Assembly: GCA_949298535.1 (NCBI GenBank)
Contig: CASFXA010000097.1
Coordinates: 1 to 35,451, forward strand
DNA from: an uncultured Oscillospiraceae bacterium
Lineage (GTDB): Bacteria; Bacillota; Clostridia; Oscillospirales; Ruminococcaceae
Reading direction: 5' to 3'
DNA: 35,451 nucleotides
Shown here: in pieces, positions 18,449-27,017 of the stretch
How the letters are laid out: the number at the start of each line of letters is the position of its first letter
Numbering within the stretch: position 1 is the stretch's first letter
The notes under the pieces: generated by a model
Databases searched by the model: none
What the model was told of the DNA's origin: nothing
What the model saw: the letters and a program-made list of their open reading frames with translations, nothing else
Translations under genes and position numbers: made by a program

Positions 18449-19219
18449 TCAACGGCTGCGGGGGGCCCCCTGATCCTGGCGGATCAGCAGCCGGATGGCT
18501 TCCACAGCGGCGGCGATGGCTTTCCCCGTATCATGGCAATGGGGATCCGGCAGGCCCAGCTTGGCCCGCTCCTGGTTCCACACCACATTCAGGACGCACC
18601 CCGCCCGGGCGCCCAAAACCTGACAGACGATAAACAGGGCGGCGCTCTCCATCTCCGAAGCCAGGCATCCCGCTTTGATCCAGGCATCCCACTTCTGGTT
18701 CAGCTCATAGCCCGCCGGCATCCGGTCCGGGTCGTGCTGGCCATAGAAGGAATCCTTACACTGAACCACGCCCCCGTGGCAGGTGTATCCCAGACGCCGG
18801 GCGGCCTCCATCAGGGCGTTGGTCACCTCCAGATGGGCCACCGCCGGGAACTCCACCGGGACATACTCCTTACTGGTGCCCTCCATCCGGATGGCTCCGG
18901 TGGCCACCACCAGGTCTCCCCCCATCACCTGGGTGGCCATTCCGCCGCAGGTGCCTACCCGCAGAAAGGTGCGCACCCCTGTTTGATACAGCTCCTCCAC
19001 GGCGATGGCGGTGGAGGGTCCTCCCATGCCGGTGGACATCACCAGCACCGGTTCCCCCTCCAGGGAGCCCAGGAAGGCGGTGTACTCCCGGTTGCGGCTG
19101 TAAAAACGGGGCTGCTCCAGCAGCGCGGCGATGGACTCCACCCGCCCCGGATCTCCAGGCAGGATCACATATTTCGCCCCGTGGGAATCATCCATCTGAA
19201 TGTGATACAGTTTTTCCAT
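18449..19219 (-). CDS. udp: Uridine phosphorylase-family nucleoside phosphorylase
   Basis: A 256-residue cytoplasmic enzyme that splits a nucleoside with phosphate into base and (deoxy)ribose-1-phosphate for pyrimidine salvage. It tracks E. coli Udp closely: V-I-L-P-G-D-P-G-R-V, S-T-G-M-G-G-P-S-T-A-I-A-V-E-E-L, R-V-G-T-C-G, and the nucleoside-binding A-S-E-M-E-S-A-A-L. Purine specificity cannot be excluded without structure. The frame is open far upstream, but the family N-terminus begins at the ATG at 19219, which has GGAGAGGAAGG directly in front. It follows the small unknown gene by about 30 bp. Confidence 0.92.
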   Translation of the reverse strand: MEKLYHIQMDDSHGAKYVILPGDPGRVESIAALLEQPRFYSRNREYTAFLGSLEGEPVLVMSTGMGGPSTAIAVEELYQTGVRTFLRVGTCGGMATQVMGGDLVVATGAIRMEGTSKEYVPVEFPAVAHLEVTNALMEAARRLGYTCHGGVVQCKDSFYGQHDPDRMPAGYELNQKWDAWIKAGCLASEMESAALFIVCQVLGARAGCVLNVVWNQERAKLGLPDPHCHDTGKAIAAAVEAIRLLIRQDQGAPRSR

Positions 19220-19250
19220 CCTTCCTCTCCCCCTTTCCCATCCGCCTCCC

Positions 19251-19607
19251 TCAGGAGGCGCAATGCCCTGTGAACAGCTTTTCCAGGCTGCCCCGGCCCA
19301 CAATGATATAATCCGGCAGCAGCGCCGCCTCCGGCAGGCGGACAAACTCATATTCCTTATACCCCGCCTCATAGAAGGGGTAAAGGGCCCGGCGCAGCAG
19401 GCCGTCGGTGACATACTTGTCCTCCCCCTGGATCCAGAGGATCTGGCAGGGATCGTCGTCGTAGGCCCCCTCGGCCACCACACAATAGCCCGCCAGATTG
19501 GAAGCGTCCGCAGCGGCGTAACCCCACACCCGCTGCTGGCAGTCGATGGACAGCTGATCGCACAAAGGCTCCAGCAGCTCCGGCGGCAGCGGCAGAATGG
19601 TAATCAT
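19251..19607 (-). CDS. Unrecognised 118-aa protein, possibly GNAT-like
   Basis: A compact acidic protein with no signal peptide or membrane helix. I do not recognise a family. The order of strands and the segment D-G-L-L-R-R-A-L-Y-P-F-Y-E-A-G-Y-K-E-Y-E-F recalls a trimmed acetyltransferase fold, but no acetyl-CoA loop is visible. GGAGGG lies seven bases ahead of the ATG at 19607, and a TTG codon just upstream is the less likely start. It sits between rluB-like and udp on the same strand with short gaps, so it is probably expressed. Confidence 0.7.
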   Translation of the reverse strand: MITILPLPPELLEPLCDQLSIDCQQRVWGYAAADASNLAGYCVVAEGAYDDDPCQILWIQGEDKYVTDGLLRRALYPFYEAGYKEYEFVRLPEAALLPDYIIVGRGSLEKLFTGHCAS

Positions 19608-19731
19608 CAAAAAGCCCTCCCTTTTGGCTGCGGCGCTGATAGGTACGGCGCGCAGCCTAAAATTGTCCCCCTGAAAGTTTCAGCGTATCCTTGCCAGACG
19701 CACCCCGGCGTCGCAGTTCTCTCAACGGGGC

Positions 19732-20724
19732 TCATTTTTTGGGGCCGTCCCCCCGGCCTCCCCGGATTCCCTGGCCCTTGGGGCGAACGGAGACGCGGGG
19801 AGATTTTTCCCGGCGGCTGTTTCTGCCGCCCCCGGAGCGGCCCTCCAGCTCCCGAAGCAGCGTCTGGGTCCGGGATTCCTTTTTGCCGGTAAAATGATCT
19901 TTCCGACGCTCCCCCCGGCGCTGGGCTCCTCCAAAGCTGGCCACATGGGGAGCGCTTTCCTCCTGGGGCAGAGGCTCCTGCTGACCGGCGGGACGGGCGG
20001 CGTTGCGCAGGGCGATTACCTCGCTCTTTTTCAGCTCCCGCCACTTGCCCGGCTGAAGCATCCCCAGACGCACCGGGCCCACGGATACCCGCTTGAGGCG
20101 GGCCACCTCCAGCCCCACCGCCTCGCACATCCGGCGGATCTGGCGGTTGCGCCCCTCGGTGATGGTGATTTGAAGCACCACCCGCCCCGGCACCTTCTCC
20201 AACACATGGACCTGGGCCGGAAGGGTCTTCCGCTCCTCTCCAATGTCCACGCCGGTGGACAGGGCGATCACCTGGTCCTCGGTAATGTCGGGGCGGACTG
20301 TGACCCGATAGGTTTTGGAGATGTGATGGCTGGGGTGCATCATCAGGTTGGCAAACTGGCCGTCATTGGTCATCAGCAGCAGACCCTCGCTGTTCTTATC
20401 CAGCCGCCCCACAGGATAGACCCGCTCCTCCAGGTCCTCCACCAGCTGGGTGACGCACCGCCGTCCCAGCTCGTCGCTGGTGGTGGTGACATAGCCCCGG
20501 GGCTTGTTGAGCATGATATAAAGGTTCTCCTTCTTCTTGCCCGCCAGCTCCACCCGGACGCCGTCGATGGCGACCACATCCCGGTCCGGATTGACGGGAT
20601 TGCCTGGCCGGGCGGGATGGCCGTTGACGGTGATCCGTCCGGCCTGGATATATTCCTCCGTTTTGCGGCGGGACAGAATCCCGCTGTCGGTGAGGGCCTT
20701 TTGAATTCGGATGGGCTTTGCCAT
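19732..20724 (-). CDS. rluB: RluB/RsuA-family 23S/16S pseudouridine synthase
   Basis: A 330-residue RNA-modifying enzyme. Residues 4-60 are an S4 RNA-binding domain (I-R-I-Q-K-A-L-T-D-S-G-I-L-S-R-R). The catalytic domain has M-L-N-K-P-R-G-Y and the active-site G-R-L-D-K with Asp109, then the family ending E-G-R-N-R-Q-I-R-R-M-C. Sequence fits RluB (23S rRNA helix 89 region) better than RsuA or RluF, but specificity is inferred. About 85 C-terminal residues beyond the domain are strongly basic, rich in Arg, Gly and Lys, and look disordered. AAAGGAG precedes the ATG. Confidence 0.9.
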   Translation of the reverse strand: MAKPIRIQKALTDSGILSRRKTEEYIQAGRITVNGHPARPGNPVNPDRDVVAIDGVRVELAGKKKENLYIMLNKPRGYVTTTSDELGRRCVTQLVEDLEERVYPVGRLDKNSEGLLLMTNDGQFANLMMHPSHHISKTYRVTVRPDITEDQVIALSTGVDIGEERKTLPAQVHVLEKVPGRVVLQITITEGRNRQIRRMCEAVGLEVARLKRVSVGPVRLGMLQPGKWRELKKSEVIALRNAARPAGQQEPLPQEESAPHVASFGGAQRRGERRKDHFTGKKESRTQTLLRELEGRSGGGRNSRREKSPRVSVRPKGQGIRGGRGDGPKK

Positions 20725-20812
20725 ATTCTCTCTCCTTTGTTTTACAGGGCACTGACGCCCCTTCCCACAGGCTCAGGGCCTGAATCTCTGTTTTCCGGTC
20801 CCCGTCCGCCGC

Positions 20813-21934
20813 TCATCCCCAACCCAGACAGGCTTTCAGCCTCTCCCACCAGGACAGGGAGGGGGCGGTTCTGGCCTCTACTCCCTCCCGGGCGGCCAGG
20901 GGGCTTTGGGCGATGGGGCTTCCATCTTTATAATATACTATCTTGCCGACAATGTCACCCTCCAAAACAGGGGCGTACAAAAATTCCGGGGCAAAAATTT
21001 CCGCGGTGATCCCCTCCTCCTCCCCTGCCGCCAGCGGCAGCTGGGTCTGGACCGTCTGCCTGAGGGATACCGTGGAGGCGGTTCCTCCTGTCACCGGCAG
21101 AGGGGGAAGATCCCAGGTCAGCTCCACCCGGCTGACCAGAGGAAAGGACCGCTCATACAGCAGCTCATGGACATTCCAGTCGTCAGGGCAGCCCAGCGTG
21201 GCGCAGATGAGGGTGATTCCATCCCTCCGGGCGGCGGATACCAGGCAGCGGCCCGCTGATTTTGTAAAGCCGGTCTTGACCCCGATGGCCTCGGGGTAGA
21301 GGGACAGCAGACGGTTGTGATTGGAAAGGGTGCGGTCATAAGGAGGATTGCCGTAGTGGAGCCGGAGGCTTTTGGAGGCCGCCATCTGGGCAAATTCCGG
21401 ATTTTGAAGGGCCTCCCGCGCCAGAAGGGCCATGTCATAGGCGGTGGAAAGGTGGCCCTCCGCCTCCAGCCCCGAAGGGGTGACAAAACAGGTGTCCTCC
21501 ATGCCGATGGCTTCTGCCCGCCGGTTCATCTCCTGGGCGAAGGCTGTCAGGCTCCCTGACAGGCGCACCGCAGCGGCGTTGGCGGCGTCGTTGCCGGAGG
21601 CCATGAGCATCCCTCCCGCCAGATCCCGCAGGGTGACCACGTCCCCTTCCTGGAGACCCATGGAGCTGCCCTCCACCTGAATCGCCTGGGGATCCACCAC
21701 AAAGGATTCCGCCGCCTCTGGGCTTTCCAGAGCCAACAGGGCGGTCATGATCTTGGTGGTGCTGGCCATAGGCAGCTGTTCCCTGCTGTTTTGCTCAAAC
21801 AGCACCGCCCCTGTCTCCCATTCCATCACCACAGCAGCCTTGGCTCCCACCTGTAGTCCCTCCTGGTTTAAAGGGGGTTGGGGGGATAAAAAGGGCCCCA
21901 AGGTCAGACAAACCGCCAGCACCAAAGCCACCAT
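20813..21934 (-). CDS. D-alanyl-D-alanine carboxypeptidase (DacF/PBP5 family)
   Basis: A 373-residue penicillin-binding protein that removes the last D-Ala from peptidoglycan stem peptides. The S58-T-T-K61, S113-G-N115 and K220-T-G222 active-site motifs are all present. An N-terminal hydrophobic segment (1-17) is a probable signal peptide. A beta-rich C-terminal domain ends in a short aromatic amphipathic tail (S-W-W-E-R-L-K-A-C-L-G-W), the type that ties PBP5 proteins to the membrane face. The longest frame starts at 21970; AAGGAGGAG in front of the ATG at 21934 decides the start. It heads a run with rluB-like, unknown and udp genes. Clostridial relatives are often called DacF or DacB; I leave the symbol open. 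Confidence 0.93.
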   Translation of the reverse strand: MVALVLAVCLTLGPFLSPQPPLNQEGLQVGAKAAVVMEWETGAVLFEQNSREQLPMASTTKIMTALLALESPEAAESFVVDPQAIQVEGSSMGLQEGDVVTLRDLAGGMLMASGNDAANAAAVRLSGSLTAFAQEMNRRAEAIGMEDTCFVTPSGLEAEGHLSTAYDMALLAREALQNPEFAQMAASKSLRLHYGNPPYDRTLSNHNRLLSLYPEAIGVKTGFTKSAGRCLVSAARRDGITLICATLGCPDDWNVHELLYERSFPLVSRVELTWDLPPLPVTGGTASTVSLRQTVQTQLPLAAGEEEGITAEIFAPEFLYAPVLEGDIVGKIVYYKDGSPIAQSPLAAREGVEARTAPSLSWWERLKACLGWG

Positions 21935-22099
21935 GGTCTCTCCTCCTTCCGGCACAAAGCCTTCTGCCAAAGCCTATGCCCAGGGGCGGAAAAAGATGAA
22001 GGACGGGGAAGTTTTCGGATAAATACCACAGAAAACTATTTCCCAAATCCCTGTGTGCTATGAAAGGACATGAAAAAGAAGGAAAAACCTAAATTTTGT

Positions 22100-22198
22100 T
22101 TGTCAATCAAAATGATCCATGCTACAATACAAGCAGAAACGGTTTCCGGTTCCGCCGGAGCTCCCAGGATGACGGCAGCACCGCCATCCTGATTTTTC
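22100..22198 (+). ncRNA. Candidate small RNA or attenuator upstream of plsY
   Basis: TTGTCA (22100-22105), 17-base spacer, TACAAT (22123-22128) form a good promoter. About 60 bases downstream is a hairpin (CAGGAT...GGC / GCC-ATCCTG, 22165-22191) followed by T5, with a smaller CCGG-TTCCG-CCGG hairpin before it. The transcript would be roughly 60-65 bases: either a free small RNA or a short leader whose terminator gates plsY, whose ATG is almost 300 bases further. No known riboswitch core is recognised. Confidence 0.45.
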
Positions 22199-22491
22199 AT
22201 GCAGCGCCGGTCCCTTGGTTTTCTCTCCCGGGAAAGGGAGGGGAAAGCCAGGCGGGATCCAGCGGCCGCCCTGCCCCCCTTTCCCTCCGGCAGGGAGCTG
22301 CCTGCGCTGGCCGGGGCGTGACCGCCCGGGCTTCTCCCCTGTCCGTTTCTTCTGCCTGTCCGGGCAGGAGCGGCGCAGTCCTTGCCGCTGGGGAAGGCGG
22401 CAAAGGCCGGCCAGGGAGGTCCTGTTTTGAGAAAATCCTTTGCGCCCCGTTTTCTGAGGGGACAAATTTTGAGAAAAAAGGAGGAGCTTTC
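22199..22491 (+). other. Long GC-rich untranslated stretch before plsY
   Basis: About 290 bases with no supported gene. An in-frame extension of plsY runs through it but lacks family similarity and a ribosome site, and the PlsY N-terminus clearly begins at 22492. Several GC hairpins are present. Purpose unknown. Confidence 0.35.
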
Positions 22492-23109
22492 ATGCTTCAG
22501 CTTATTTTCAGCGCTCTGTTGGGCTACCTTTTGGGCAGCCTCAGCTTCAGCATTATTCTTTCCCGTCTCCGCTATCAGGATGACATTCGCCGCCACGGCA
22601 GCGGAAATGCCGGCATGACCAACACCCTGCGGACCTATGGCAAAGGAGCCGGCGCGGTGGTGTTTGTGGGGGATTTCCTCAAGGGCAGCCTGGCGGTGCT
22701 GCTGGGACAGCTGATCGGCGGGGAGGCAGGAGGCTATCTGGCCGGCTTTTTTGTGGTGATCGGCCATCTCTTCCCGGTCTTTTTCGGCTTCCGGGGCGGC
22801 AAGGGGGTCGCCACCGCCGCGGGAATGATTCTGATGATGGACCCGCCCACCCTGCTGGTGCTGCTGGCGCCCTTTGTGCTGATTATTCTGCTGACCAGAT
22901 ATATGTCCCTGGCCTCCATCACGGTGGCGGGGCTGTATCCGGTGGTGACAGTGGCCCGGATGCTGCTGGCGGGCAGGGAGCCTTCCCAGGCGGCGGTGGG
23001 GCTGATTTATTCCGGCATCATCGGCGGGCTGGTGATTTTCATGCACCGCTCCAACATCGGGCGGCTGCTTCGGGGCGAGGAAAGCAAGCTGGGGAAAAAG
23101 AAAAGCTGA
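22492..23109 (+). CDS. plsY: Glycerol-3-phosphate acyltransferase PlsY
   Basis: A 205-residue membrane enzyme that transfers the acyl group of acyl-phosphate to glycerol-3-phosphate, the first step of phospholipid synthesis. Family motifs are present: G-S-G-N-A-G-M-T-N after the first membrane helix and G-H-L-F-P-V-F-F-G-F-R-G-G-K-G-V-A-T in the middle. About five membrane helices are expected. AAAGGAGGAG precedes the ATG. The length is normal. It is monocistronic here. Confidence 0.96.
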   Translation: MLQLIFSALLGYLLGSLSFSIILSRLRYQDDIRRHGSGNAGMTNTLRTYGKGAGAVVFVGDFLKGSLAVLLGQLIGGEAGGYLAGFFVVIGHLFPVFFGFRGGKGVATAAGMILMMDPPTLLVLLAPFVLIILLTRYMSLASITVAGLYPVVTVARMLLAGREPSQAAVGLIYSGIIGGLVIFMHRSNIGRLLRGEESKLGKKKS

Positions 23110-23220
23110 GCCCTTTCCCTGTCCGCGAAAGAAGGAAGGCGCTTCTTCGCCCTTTTCAGGGCAGATCGGGGCGAACGCTGAGAAAAGCCGCATTTTTCCT
23201 GGAAAAATGTTGTTTCCCCC

Positions 23221-23249
23221 TTGACAGGGCCCCGCGCCTTGATTATAAT
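23221..23249 (+). promoter_or_regulatory. Consensus promoter of rplJL
   Basis: TTGACA (23221-23226), exactly 17 bases, TATAAT (23244-23249): a full-consensus vegetative promoter, as expected for ribosomal-protein genes. Confidence 0.9.
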
Positions 23250-23261
23250 AATAAAGCTGTT

Positions 23262-23404
23262 CTAGTTCCATAGACAGCAGGCGCCGTCCTGTGGATGGCT
23301 TAAAGGTTTGACGCCAGCCTGCCGAGGAGTAGAAGTGTAACACCGCGAGCAACGCTCACAGGATCTTTACGCTCTTTCCACGGTATGTTGGAAAGAGCTT
23401 TTTT
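23262..23404 (+). promoter_or_regulatory. Ribosomal protein L10 leader with attenuator
   Basis: The leader of the L10-L7/L12 operon, an autogenous control element that binds the L10(L12)n complex. AGACAGCAGG (23272-23281) and CCTGCCGAGG (from about 23318) are the characteristic pairing segments. A strong intrinsic terminator follows: GCTCTTTCCA (23371-23380) / TGGAAAGAGC (23389-23398) with T6. Excess L10 would favour termination before rplJ. Boundaries are approximate. Confidence 0.8.
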
Positions 23405-23440
23405 AGTTTCAGCTAGCAATTTATCTGGGAGGTGAACCAA

Positions 23441-23953
23441 ATGGCAAGCGAAAAAATTCTGAAGGCAAAACAGGAGCAGGTGGAGGCCCTCAGCGCCAAG
23501 CTGAACAAGGCTGTCGCCGGCGTTGTTGTTGACTACAGAGGCATCACCGTCGCCGACGACACCAAGCTGCGCAAGGAGCTGCGTGAGGCCGGCGTGGAGT
23601 ACGCCGTTATCAAGAACAATATCCTGCGTCGTGCCGCCGAGGCCGCAGGTCTCAGTGATCTGACCCCCTCTATGACCGGCACCACCGCTTTCGCCATGTC
23701 CGAGTCTGATCCGATCGCCGCGGCGAAGATCCTCCACAAGTATGCGGAGGCTTCCAAGGGCAAGTACGCCATCAAGGCTGGTTTCATGGAGGGCAAGGTC
23801 CTCGATGTAGCCGGTGTTGAGAGTCTGGCGAAGCTGCCCGGCAAGCAGGAGCTGCTCACCATGCTGTGCATGGCTCTGAATGGCAACATCAGAGGTCTGG
23901 CTGTGGCCCTCAATGCCGTCGCGGAAAAAATGGGCGAGGAGCAGCCCGCGTAA
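23441..23953 (+). CDS. rplJ: 50S ribosomal protein L10
   Basis: A 170-residue base of the ribosomal stalk that anchors L7/L12 dimers and binds 23S rRNA. Typical features are V-V-D-Y-R-G-I-T-V early, the V-I-K-N-N-I-L-R-R rRNA-contact region, and a C-terminal amphipathic helix (A-L-N-A-V-A-E-K) for L12 binding. GGGAGGTG is directly ahead of the ATG at 23441; a GTG nine bases earlier lies inside that site and was rejected. Co-transcribed with rplL. Confidence 0.97.
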   Translation: MASEKILKAKQEQVEALSAKLNKAVAGVVVDYRGITVADDTKLRKELREAGVEYAVIKNNILRRAAEAAGLSDLTPSMTGTTAFAMSESDPIAAAKILHKYAEASKGKYAIKAGFMEGKVLDVAGVESLAKLPGKQELLTMLCMALNGNIRGLAVALNAVAEKMGEEQPA

Positions 23954-24016
23954 GAGATACGCAGATGGCTCTGTTATTGATGAACTGAATAAACAGTAAA
24001 CAGGAGGTAAATTATC

Positions 24017-24391
24017 ATGGCTTCTGAGAAGATCAATGCTATTGTTGAAGAAGTAAAGACCCTGTCCGTCCTCGAGCTGTCCGAGCTGGTAAAGGCCATC
24101 GAGGAGGAGTTCGGCGTTTCTGCCGCCGCTCCCGTTATGGTTGCTGCCGCTGGCCCCGCCGCTGCCGCTGTGGAGGAGAAGACCGAGTTTGACGTTGTGC
24201 TGGTTGAGGCTGGCGCTTCCAAGATGGGCGTCATCAAGCTGGTCAAGGAGATCTCCGGCCTGGGCCTGAAAGAGGCCAAGGAGCTGGTGGACAACGCCCC
24301 CAAGACCATCAAGGAGGCTGTTTCCAAGGCCGATGCCGAAGAGATGAAGAAGAAGCTGGAGGATGCCGGCGCCAAGGTGGAGCTGAAGTAA
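24017..24391 (+). CDS. rplL: 50S ribosomal protein L7/L12
   Basis: A 124-residue stalk protein that recruits translation factors. It shows the N-terminal dimer helix ([11 protein letters not shown]), an Ala/Gly/Pro-rich hinge (about 36-52), and the conserved C-terminal domain (F-D-V-V-L ... K-M-G-V-I-K-L-V-K ... [10 protein letters not shown]). AGGAGG precedes the ATG. It lies 63 bp after rplJ and is followed by a strong terminator. Confidence 0.98.
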   Translation: MASEKINAIVEEVKTLSVLELSELVKAIEEEFGVSAAAPVMVAAAGPAAAAVEEKTEFDVVLVEAGASKMGVIKLVKEISGLGLKEAKELVDNAPKTIKEAVSKADAEEMKKKLEDAGAKVELK

Positions 24392-24447
24392 GTTCCGTTT
24401 TGATCCGGTGTTCCTGCACAAAAACTAAAAAGCTCGAACCAAATACC

Positions 24448-24486
24448 ACACGCCGCGAATTTTCGGGTTCGCGGCGTGTTTCTTTT
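24448..24486 (+). terminator. Terminator of rplJL
   Basis: Perfect 12-bp stem ACACGCCGCGAA (24448-24459) / TTCGCGGCGTGT (24468-24479), then TTCTTTTT. Confidence 0.9.
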
Positions 24487-24754
24487 TCCTCCTCTGGGCT
24501 GAATCTCCCTCTTTCCCTGGAACAGAACCCCGGCCCCTTCTCAAACAATCAAAGCTCCCACGCCCCAGCCTTGAGGTTGCTGGAACGATCTCCGGTCCGC
24601 AAACCCACGGAGCGGAAATTCTTTTCCCCGCCCCTGGCCTGCAAACCGGCGCACCTTCACAGAAAAGGCTTCTTCTTCCGGCAGCTTTCGGCGTCCGACG
24701 TCCTTCTCCCATGGCTCTTTTCCCCGGTTCTGCCGGGAATTTCCTCCTAAAATC
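24487..24754. other. Non-coding spacer
   Basis: Nothing recognisable. The short open frames on both strands have no family likeness and biased composition. A small CCCCGG-TTCTG-CCGGGA stem is at 24723-24738. Confidence 0.3.
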
Positions 24755-25006
24755 AACAACCAGGCGATGTCACCTGGTTGTTTGGAACTGTAAAAAAACT
24801 GTTTTGAAGAAAAAACAAAATTCAAAATCATAGAAATCAGAATTTTCTCCATGATCCGCGCCTGTCAGGTCCGGAAAAATCGGAGGTGTCAAGGCTGGTT
24901 TCGTCAGAATCCAGCTTCGCATCCAGGGGGATATGGGACGCCCCCTGGATATCTGCCGAAAAAATTCTGCACGCGCAAAGAACCGGGCGATACCGCCCGG
25001 TTCTTT
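24755..25006. other. Hairpin array in convergent spacer
   Basis: Three perfect stems: AACAACCAGG/CCTGGTTGTT (24755-24764, 24773-24782), ATCCAGGGGG/CCCCCTGGAT (24921-24930, 24941-24950), and AAAGAACCGGGCG/CGCCCGGTTCTTT (24977-24989, 24994-25006), plus a bulged AAGGCTGG/CCAGCTT stem around 24891-24916. The first and last share the core AACC(A/G)GGCGAT. An A/T-rich patch (24782-24845) stands out from the GC-rich surroundings. The last stem probably ends the leftward oppA transcript; the rest is unexplained. Confidence 0.45.
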
Positions 25007-25167
25007 GACTGTCGCTGTGTCCTGGGACAGAAATTTCATCTGAAATGGCCCACGCCTGATTTCCTCCCCTCCTGGCGCCGGTCAAACGGAAAAAAGGAGG
25101 ATGGAATCCCCCCTATCCGGGGCGTCCAGCCAAGCCGGGCGCTTTCAGCAGGGGAAAAACCAGCTGC

Positions 25168-26844
25168 TCAGTTGGCCGCAGGGGTGGCGTACATAAAGTA
25201 CTTGAAGCCCAGGGGAGAGGCCCAAATGTTTTCCACCGCGGGGCTCTGGAGATACATATCGGTGTAGAAGTAGATGGGCGCCAGAACCCACTCCTCAAAG
25301 AGGATGTCCTCCGCCTGGTGCATCTTCTCCATCCGCGCCGCCTGATCGCCGGTGGATTTGATCTCGGTAATCAGCTGGTCATACTGAGGGTTGGACCACT
25401 GGGCGTCATTGTTGCCGCCGCCGGTGATCCAAATATCCAGGAAGGAAATGGGATCGTTATAGTCCCCCAACCAGGCGTTCCGGGCCACGCTGTAGTCGCC
25501 GCTCTTCCGGGTGTTGAGGAAGGTGGCCCACTCCTGGGAGAACAGCTCCACCTTGACCCCCAGCTCGCCCCACATATTCTGAAGGACCTCGCCGATCTGC
25601 TGATTGGCAGTGCCTTCGTTGTAAACATATTCGATGGCGGGCAAACCCTCTCCGTTGGGATAGCCGGCCTCGGCCAGAATCTCCTTGGCCTGCGCCAGGT
25701 TGTCCTCAAAAGCCTCAAAGGAAGGATCGTAATAGTTGCCCCCCACCTCCCGGAAGGACTGGGAGGGATCGGCGTCGGACAGGGCGTAAGGAACAAATCC
25801 GCCGGCGGGGATCTGGCCGGTCTTGCCGATGTTGACACAAATCCAGTCCCGGTCAAGGGCCAGGGTCAGGGCCTGTCGGACCTTGGGATTGTCCAGGGGC
25901 GCCCGCTGCACATTAAAGCTGATATAGTAGGTGCCAATCTGGTCCATGACATAATAGTCGCTGGAATCCTTCAAAGCGTCGATCTCATCATTGGGCACCG
26001 CTTCGATAAACAGCACATCCCCCGTCTGGTAGGCGGACAGCTGCGCCACATCGTCTTCCACCAGATTGAACCGGATGGACTGGGGACCCAGCGCCTCCAC
26101 ATTCCAGTAGTTCTCGTTCTGGACCATGGTGATATGGGAGCCCCGCTGCCACTCGCTGATTTTATAGGGGCCGTTTCCGATATAGGTTTCCGGAGAGAGG
26201 GCCCACTGTTCGCCGTTGGCCTCCACGGTGGCCTGCTGAACCGGCATATAGGCGGGGAAGGCAGTCAGCTCCAGGAAATAGGTGGTGGGCGCCACCAGCT
26301 TGACCACCAGGGTGCGGTCGTCAGGGGCGGAGACGTTCAGCTTGCCGTCGGCGTAGCCGTCAACGCACTCAAAAATATAGGAATAGTCGGCTGCCGTCTG
26401 GGGGTCCACCGCCCGGGACCAGGAATAGACAAAATCCTGGGCGGTCAAAGGAGTGCCGTCGCTCCATTTCAGCCCCTCCCGAAGGGTGAAGGTATAGCTG
26501 AGGCCATCCTCGCTGAGGGTGTAGCTCTCCGCCTGGGCAGGTTGGGGAACTCCATCCTGGTCCAGGGCATAAAGACCTTCAAAGGCGTGAACAATGAGGA
26601 CGCCCCCGTCGATGGCGGTATTGAGGGCCGGATCGATGGTGTCAGGATCGGGGCCCACGATGACGGACAGTTCTTCGCCGTCCCAGCTGGTGACCGGGGA
26701 AACGGCAGGGGCCGCCGCCGGGGCAGAACTGCCGGAGTCGGGATCGCCGGCAGCCTGGGAGCTGGACGTGGCCGTGTCGCCACCGCAGCCGGAGACGCTG
26801 ACCACCAGCATCATCACAGCCAACAGCAGTGCGAGTTTTTTCAT
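25168..26844 (-). CDS. oppA: Oligopeptide ABC transporter substrate-binding lipoprotein
   Basis: A 558-residue extracellular peptide-binding protein (SBP_bac_5 family). The signal peptide ends at lipobox V-S-G-C (Cys20), followed by a Ser/Ala/Pro-rich tether to about residue 50. The family pattern is clear: P-D-T-I-D-P-A-L-N, L-R-E-G-L-K-W-S-D-G-T-P-L-T-A-Q-D-F-V-Y-S-W, F-N-V-Q-R-A-P-L-D-N-P-K-V-R-Q-A-L. AGGAGG precedes the ATG. It lies 419 bp downstream of oppF with its own promoter region, so it can be made in excess over the permease. Peptide specificity is unknown. Confidence 0.95.
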   Translation of the reverse strand: MKKLALLLAVMMLVVSVSGCGGDTATSSSQAAGDPDSGSSAPAAAPAVSPVTSWDGEELSVIVGPDPDTIDPALNTAIDGGVLIVHAFEGLYALDQDGVPQPAQAESYTLSEDGLSYTFTLREGLKWSDGTPLTAQDFVYSWSRAVDPQTAADYSYIFECVDGYADGKLNVSAPDDRTLVVKLVAPTTYFLELTAFPAYMPVQQATVEANGEQWALSPETYIGNGPYKISEWQRGSHITMVQNENYWNVEALGPQSIRFNLVEDDVAQLSAYQTGDVLFIEAVPNDEIDALKDSSDYYVMDQIGTYYISFNVQRAPLDNPKVRQALTLALDRDWICVNIGKTGQIPAGGFVPYALSDADPSQSFREVGGNYYDPSFEAFEDNLAQAKEILAEAGYPNGEGLPAIEYVYNEGTANQQIGEVLQNMWGELGVKVELFSQEWATFLNTRKSGDYSVARNAWLGDYNDPISFLDIWITGGGNNDAQWSNPQYDQLITEIKSTGDQAARMEKMHQAEDILFEEWVLAPIYFYTDMYLQSPAVENIWASPLGFKYFMYATPAAN

Positions 26845-27017
26845 CTGATTTTCCTCCTAAAAGCGTTTGTTTTCTGCCCCATGGAGATGGCGGCAGAACC
26901 CTTTTTTATCTTAAAAAGTCCGCAGAGCGATCCTGGACTTCCCAATGAAAGCGCCTCATGAGCCCTGTCCAGCCCGCAAAGGCTTCCCATCAGTCACAAA
27001 CAGGGAGCAGTCAGGTG

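Noticed and set aside
22036-23352. 438-codon leftward frame opposite plsY
   Set aside because: Antisense to plsY with skewed composition; plsY motifs are decisive.
24541-24852. 103-codon leftward frame in the rplL-oppA spacer
   Set aside because: No ribosome site of note, no family resemblance, and it runs through a hairpin; treated as non-coding.
26936-26960. Catabolite-response-like TGAAAGCGCC before oppA
   Set aside because: Only the left half fits; four mismatches in the right half.
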